Assembly: GCF_008974185.1 (NCBI RefSeq)
Contig: NZ_BKZP01000033.1
Location: 1 to 35,943, forward strand
Source of the DNA: Weizmannia acidilactici
GTDB taxonomy: Bacteria > Bacillota > Bacilli > Bacillales > Bacillaceae_C
Direction: 5' to 3'
DNA: 35,943 nucleotides
Shown here: piece after piece, positions 31,888 to 35,943 of the stretch
Layout: each line of letters starts with the position of its first letter
Numbering within the stretch: position 1 is the first letter of the stretch
Translations under genes and position numbers: made by a program
The notes under the pieces: generated by a model
Databases searched by the model: none
Told to the model about the DNA's origin: nothing
The model's input: only the letters and a program-made list of their open reading frames with translations

Positions 31888-33456
31888 TTATTCCATCGGG
31901 TTATACAGTTTGATTTCCGGGTGCTTGTCGCTGAACCAACGCAGTGCAAAATCATTTTCAAATAAAAACAAAGGTTTTCCGAACCGGTCTTTTACAAGCA
32001 GGCTGCGCGAACTTGAAAGCGATTCATCCACCGCGTCTTCATAAATCCAGCGCGGAATTTTCGAACCGATCGATTCCATGACAACATCCGAATTATATTC
32101 ATTTTTCATGCGGTGCTCGAACACTTCGAACTGCAACTGCCCGACCGCCCCCAAAATATAATCTTCCGTGTGCCAGGTGCGGTACAGCTGGATGGCGCCT
32201 TCCTGGACAAGCTGGTTGATCCCTTTATGGAAGCTTTTCTGCTTCATCACGTTTTTCGCAGAAACTTTCACAAACAGTTCCGGCGTAAATTGCGGCAGCT
32301 TTTCAAATTGGACCGGCTGTTTTCCGGAGTAGATCGTATCGCCGATCTGGTAAGTGCCGGTATCATACAGGCCGATAATATCGCCGCTGACCGCCTCATC
32401 CACCGTGCTTCTGTCATCCGCCAAAAATTGGGTCGATTGCGAAAGTTTCATCTGCTTTCCGGTTCGCGCCAGCGTTACCGACATGCCGCGCTCGAATTTT
32501 CCGGAGCAGACGCGGATAAATGCGATCCGGTCGCGGTGGGCCGGATTCATATTGGCCTGGATTTTAAACACAAAACCGGAAAATTGTTCGCTCAGCGGAT
32601 CGATTACCCCTGCATCCGACATTCTGCCCTGGGGGGAAGGCGCAAATTGAAGATACGTCTCCAAAAACGTCTGGACGCCGAAATTCGTCAAGGCGCTGCC
32701 GAAAAAGACTGGCGTCAATTTGCCGTTTGCAATCCGTTCTTCCGAAAATTCATTACCTGCTTCATTGAGCAAAAGAATTTCTTCCAATGCCTGGTCATAT
32801 AATGCATTTTCTTTGATTGGGTCATCTCCTTCCACTTCCCCCGCATCATTCAACGGCAGGAAGCGCTCGTCTTCATCGACGCGGAACTGCTCAATGCGGC
32901 GGTGGTAACGGTCGTAAATGCCGAGAAATTCCTTTCCCATTCCGATCGGCCAGTTCATCGGATAAGATTCGATGCCCAACACTTCTTCTAGTTCGGCCAG
33001 GAGCTCGAGCGGCGGCCTCCCCTGCCGGTCGAGCTTATTGATAAACGTAAAAATCGGAATGCCCCTCATCCGGCATACTTTAAACAGCTTAATGGTCTGC
33101 GCCTCGATCCCTTTTGCGGCATCGATGATCATGACGGCGCTGTCGACCGCCATCAGCGTCCGGTACGTATCTTCACTGAAGTCCTGGTGGCCGGGCGTAT
33201 CCAAAATGTTGATCCTTTTTCCGGCGTATTCAAACTGCATGACGGAAGACGTGACCGAAATGCCCCGCTGCTTCTCGATTTCCATCCAGTCGGAAGTCGC
33301 ATATTTCCCGGTTTTTTTGCCTTTGACCGTCCCGGCCGCGCGGATCGCCCCGCCAAACAGGAGAAGTTTCTCCGTCAGCGTCGTTTTCCCGGCGTCCGGA
33401 TGGGAAATGATCGCGAAAGTCCTTCTTGATAATACTTCATCTTTAAAACTTGCCAT
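31888..33456 (-). CDS. prfC: Peptide chain release factor 3
   Basis: The 522-residue GTPase starts with ATG after AAAGGAATTG. G1 is [21 protein letters not shown]2 follows at [18 protein letters not shown]3 is [13 protein letters not shown] and G4 is [10 protein letters not shown]. The [20 protein letters not shown] linker is typical of RF3 (as against EF-G). The C-terminal part includes [22 protein letters not shown]3 removes RF1 or RF2 from the ribosome after peptide release. The length is normal (about 525). It is transcribed alone and ends in its own terminator. Confidence 0.97.
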   Translation of the reverse strand: MASFKDEVLSRRTFAIISHPDAGKTTLTEKLLLFGGAIRAAGTVKGKKTGKYATSDWMEIEKQRGISVTSSVMQFEYAGKRINILDTPGHQDFSEDTYRTLMAVDSAVMIIDAAKGIEAQTIKLFKVCRMRGIPIFTFINKLDRQGRPPLELLAELEEVLGIESYPMNWPIGMGKEFLGIYDRYHRRIEQFRVDEDERFLPLNDAGEVEGDDPIKENALYDQALEEILLLNEAGNEFSEERIANGKLTPVFFGSALTNFGVQTFLETYLQFAPSPQGRMSDAGVIDPLSEQFSGFVFKIQANMNPAHRDRIAFIRVCSGKFERGMSVTLARTGKQMKLSQSTQFLADDRSTVDEAVSGDIIGLYDTGTYQIGDTIYSGKQPVQFEKLPQFTPELFVKVSAKNVMKQKSFHKGINQLVQEGAIQLYRTWHTEDYILGAVGQLQFEVFEHRMKNEYNSDVVMESIGSKIPRWIYEDAVDESLSSSRSLLVKDRFGKPLFLFENDFALRWFSDKHPEIKLYNPME

Positions 33457-33608
33457 GTTTCAATTCCTTTCAATTGTGTATAATGGGCCTTAAATTCGTA
33501 CGCTGCTTTTCTTATTACATCGGCATCACCTTTTTCGGTAAATCTTTTTCCGCTGTCCGCCTTAAAACTTCAACAGGCGCGGATTCAAAGTAAATAGATA
33601 TTGCAAAA

Positions 33609-34646
33609 TTATCCGATCATAGAAGACTGTACATAAGCATACAACAGTTTTTCCGTATTCTCAATGGATGTGATATGCGTCCGCTCGTAAGCATGGGAAG
33701 CATCGATACCCGGCCCGATCAGCCCGTGCGCCAAATCAAACCCTGCCTTGACAGCAGCCGAGGCATCCGACTGGTAAAACGGATAGATATCCACTTTATA
33801 TGCAACCCCATTTTGTTTTGCAAGCTCCACCAGCCGTTTTCGCAATCCATAATGGTACGGGCCGCTTGCATCTTTTGCGCAAATTGAAACTGTATACTCG
33901 TCCGATGCCTGTCCGTCGCCTAGCGCACCCATGTCCACGGCCAAATATTCCGCCGTCTCGGGCGTGATATTGGAATTTCCCCCGTACCCGATTTCTTCAT
34001 TATTTGAAATCAAAAAATGCGTCGTGTAAGGAAGTTGTATGTTTTCTTCGCTGATTTTCCGGATCAGGTTCAAAAGGATTCCGGTGCTTGCTTTATCATC
34101 CAAATGGCGGGATTTGATAAAGCCACTTTCCGTAATCGCCGCGCGCGGGTCAAACGACACAAAATCGCCTTCTGAGATGCCCAGCGCCCGCGTTTCTTGC
34201 GCGCTTGTTGTCTTTTCGTCGATCCGGACTTCCATATTTTCATCATTCCGTTCCAGTTTTCCCGCATCTTTATACACATGCACGGAAGTTTGGTGCATCA
34301 AAATGGTTCCCGTATACGTTTTGCCGGAAACCGTTTCGATTTCGCAATACTCGCCTTCGACCGCATTCCAGCGGTATCCGCCGATCATTGACAAGCGCAG
34401 GCGGCCGTCTGCTTTGATTTCTTTCACCATCGCACCGAGCGTATCGACATGCGCCGTCAGCATGCGGTGTTTTGTGCCGTTCTTGCCTTGAATCGTGATG
34501 AGCAGGCCGCCTTTCCGGTTCCTTTTCATATCTAGATTCAAATCGCTTAAATATTGTCCGCAAAACCGGATCACTTTTTCCGTATTGCCTGAAGGGCTTG
34601 GGATTTCAACAAGCTGTTTAATCAGTTGGATCGTTTCTTGTGCCAA
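33609..34646 (-). CDS. M42-family metallo-aminopeptidase/endoglucanase-like hydrolase
   Basis: I chose the TTG at 34646, because GGGGG is eight bases ahead and the product opens AQETIQLIKQLVEIPSPSGN as relatives do; the ATG at 34661 has no upstream ribosome site. The product is 345 residues. Metal-site pieces of the M42 family are TAHVDTLGAMVKEI (His and Asp), SRHLDDKASTGILL (bridging Asp), ISNNEEIGYGGNSN (catalytic and metal Glu), VDMGALGDGQASDEY (Asp) and the last histidine in ERTHITSIENTEKLL. Such enzymes are dodecameric cobalt/zinc aminopeptidases that trim short peptides. It follows the downstream histidine kinase on the same strand with a 75-base gap. Confidence 0.92.
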   Translation of the reverse strand: MAQETIQLIKQLVEIPSPSGNTEKVIRFCGQYLSDLNLDMKRNRKGGLLITIQGKNGTKHRMLTAHVDTLGAMVKEIKADGRLRLSMIGGYRWNAVEGEYCEIETVSGKTYTGTILMHQTSVHVYKDAGKLERNDENMEVRIDEKTTSAQETRALGISEGDFVSFDPRAAITESGFIKSRHLDDKASTGILLNLIRKISEENIQLPYTTHFLISNNEEIGYGGNSNITPETAEYLAVDMGALGDGQASDEYTVSICAKDASGPYHYGLRKRLVELAKQNGVAYKVDIYPFYQSDASAAVKAGFDLAHGLIGPGIDASHAYERTHITSIENTEKLLYAYVQSSMIG

Positions 34647-34721
34647 TTGGATAACCCCCATTTTATCGTTTCTTATCCTATTCTACCGCAAGCAGTTACC
34701 GGCATCAAAAACGTTTAACGT

Positions 34722-35780
34722 CTACAGCCCGCCCGCTTTTACCCACGGCAGCATAATGGTAAAAACCGTGCCCTTGCCAAGTTCGCTTTCGACGGAAATC
34801 TTTCCCTGATGTTCCTGGACAATCTGGTAACAGACCATCAGCCCCAAACCGTTTCCCCGCTCCTTTGTCGTATAAAAAGGCTGCCCGATTTTTCCGATTT
34901 TTTCAGGTGGAATACCTATGCCTTCATCCCTTACCGAAATGCAGATACAGTTTTCGGGCAGCGCAGATACCTCAACGGTCAGCGTACCCCCGTTTTCCAT
35001 CGCTTCCATGCCGTTTTTGATTAAATTTACAAACACCTGCTTCATTTTCGAATCGTCACAACGGATGTAGACCGGCTGGGATGGAAAAATCGTTTCGATC
35101 TGGATATTTTTATCGTTCGATTGCGTTTCCATTAAGACCAACACTTCTTCCAGCAGTTTTTGGATGCAGTGGATCTTCAATTCCGATTTTTTAGGCCTGC
35201 CGAGAAAAAGCAGTTCGCCCGAAATCATTTCGATGCGCTCTATTTCATTTTGCATAATATCAAGATAATGGTTCGTATCAATGACCCCCGCCTGCATCAA
35301 CTGCAAAAACCCTTTGATTGAAGTGAGCGGATTCCGGATTTCATGTGCGATGCCCGCCGCGAGCTGGCCGATCATCGACAACTTTTCCGAAGATATGAGA
35401 TAATCATACAGTTCTTTCACAATCGTCATGTCTTTCGTCAACAAATGGATATGGGGCGTTCCGCCAAAATTTGAATCTTTGAAAACCGCATAAGTGGATT
35501 CCACCCATTTATAATCGTCGGTTTTCGTTTTCAGCCTGTACATCACCATGCCCATTTCTTCTTCATTTTTATGTAAAAGACCCGTTAATTTGCCAATGTC
35601 GTCTTGATGGATAAAGGAAGAATAAGGTTTCCCAATCCAGTCATCCAAATCAAATCCGGTAACGGCCTGCATATTCGGGGTAATGCTTTTCAGTATCCCG
35701 TCCCTACCAATTACCGCATTAAAAAGATGGAACTGCAGCGGGAGATCCATAAAATCGTAATGTACTTTTCCGTCACACAT
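34722..35780 (-). CDS. PAS-domain histidine kinase, sporulation-kinase type
   Basis: The ATG at 35780 (AGGTG six bases before) gives 352 residues; a GTG three codons earlier is possible. One PAS domain lies at about 15-120 (HLFNAVIGRDGILKSITPNM, FDLDDWIGKPYSSFIHQDD). HisKA has AGIAHEIRNPLTSIKGFLQL, almost the same as in the kinE-like protein. HATPase_c has FVNLIKNGMEAMENGG, RDEGIGIPPEKIGKIG and TTKERGNGLGLM. No membrane helix and no neighbouring response regulator are present, so it is an orphan kinase that likely targets Spo0F. The shared core with the protein at 26 kb suggests an old duplication. Bases 35781-35943 to the window end hold no gene that I can see. Confidence 0.92.
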   Translation of the reverse strand: MCDGKVHYDFMDLPLQFHLFNAVIGRDGILKSITPNMQAVTGFDLDDWIGKPYSSFIHQDDIGKLTGLLHKNEEEMGMVMYRLKTKTDDYKWVESTYAVFKDSNFGGTPHIHLLTKDMTIVKELYDYLISSEKLSMIGQLAAGIAHEIRNPLTSIKGFLQLMQAGVIDTNHYLDIMQNEIERIEMISGELLFLGRPKKSELKIHCIQKLLEEVLVLMETQSNDKNIQIETIFPSQPVYIRCDDSKMKQVFVNLIKNGMEAMENGGTLTVEVSALPENCICISVRDEGIGIPPEKIGKIGQPFYTTKERGNGLGLMVCYQIVQEHQGKISVESELGKGTVFTIMLPWVKAGGL

Positions 35781-35943
35781 ATTTTGCACCTGCCTATCTT
35801 GCTATCAATCCATTATCCCATTCGCATACAAAGCACCCACATGCTCAATAATATATGTATGGTTCTGGCCGGGTATTCCGTAAAGTATGTATATATATTT
35901 CAACTATATATCTTTTCCAGCAAAAATATCTATTTTTTTATAA

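Overview
The window is chromosomal DNA from an endospore-forming, low-to-mid G+C Bacillaceae. Supporting evidence is an alpha/beta-type SASP, SigI, a Spo0E-type phosphatase, two PAS sporulation-type histidine kinases, CtsR and FadR operators, strong GGAGG ribosome sites and many GTG/TTG starts. The gene set and partial order recall the Bacillus subtilis ykuL-ykuJ-ykuF ... ykyB-cheV-patA ... ptsHI ... ykvS ... ykvI-clpE ... mhqR ... ogt-kinE ... sspD-sigI ... ykoY segment, compacted and rearranged. A species such as Heyndrickxia (Bacillus) coagulans or a relative is plausible, but this is a guess from protein resemblance and apparent base composition.

Layout. 0-1.3 kb: the start of an ISLre2-type transposase at the window edge, then cbpB/darB (c-di-AMP-binding CBS protein) and ykuJ. 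1.5-3.5 kb: a dispersed palindromic repeat, then an acetamidase/formamidase gene behind fadH (2,4-dienoyl-CoA reductase) with a FadR-type operator. 3.5-9 kb: a small hypothetical protein, a PAS-GGDEF-EAL c-di-GMP protein and a large MMPL transporter with an extracellular coiled-coil insert. 9-14.5 kb: ykyB, cheV, an RDD membrane protein, patA, ykwC and an unusual SDR. 14.8-17.6 kb: ptsHI, a small unknown gene and ykvS. 17.9-22.5 kb: a CPBP protease, ykvI and clpE, the last behind a long tandem promoter/CtsR-operator array.

22.5-25.8 kb is a decay zone: an intergenic repeat block, an internally deleted amino-acid permease, mhqR, a Spo0E-like gene and a multiply frameshifted mtnU. 25.8-30 kb: ogt-kinE, a second long repeat, two tiny genes, sspD and sigI without an rsgI beside it. 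30-36 kb: ykoY/terC behind a complete yybP-ykoY (manganese) riboswitch, a membrane protein, prfC, an M42 aminopeptidase and a second PAS histidine kinase.

How the genes fit together: two histidine kinases and a Spo0E-like phosphatase could add and remove phosphate in the sporulation phosphorelay, with sspD as a late spore product. ClpE/CtsR, SigI and MhqR form a stress-response layer. PtsHI, fadH and the c-di-AMP/c-di-GMP proteins tie carbon and nucleotide signalling to it. No CRISPR array, prophage, tRNA or rRNA was seen. The strongest unusual signals are the five-module clpE control region, a three-copy dispersed palindromic element, and the repeat block downstream of clpE.
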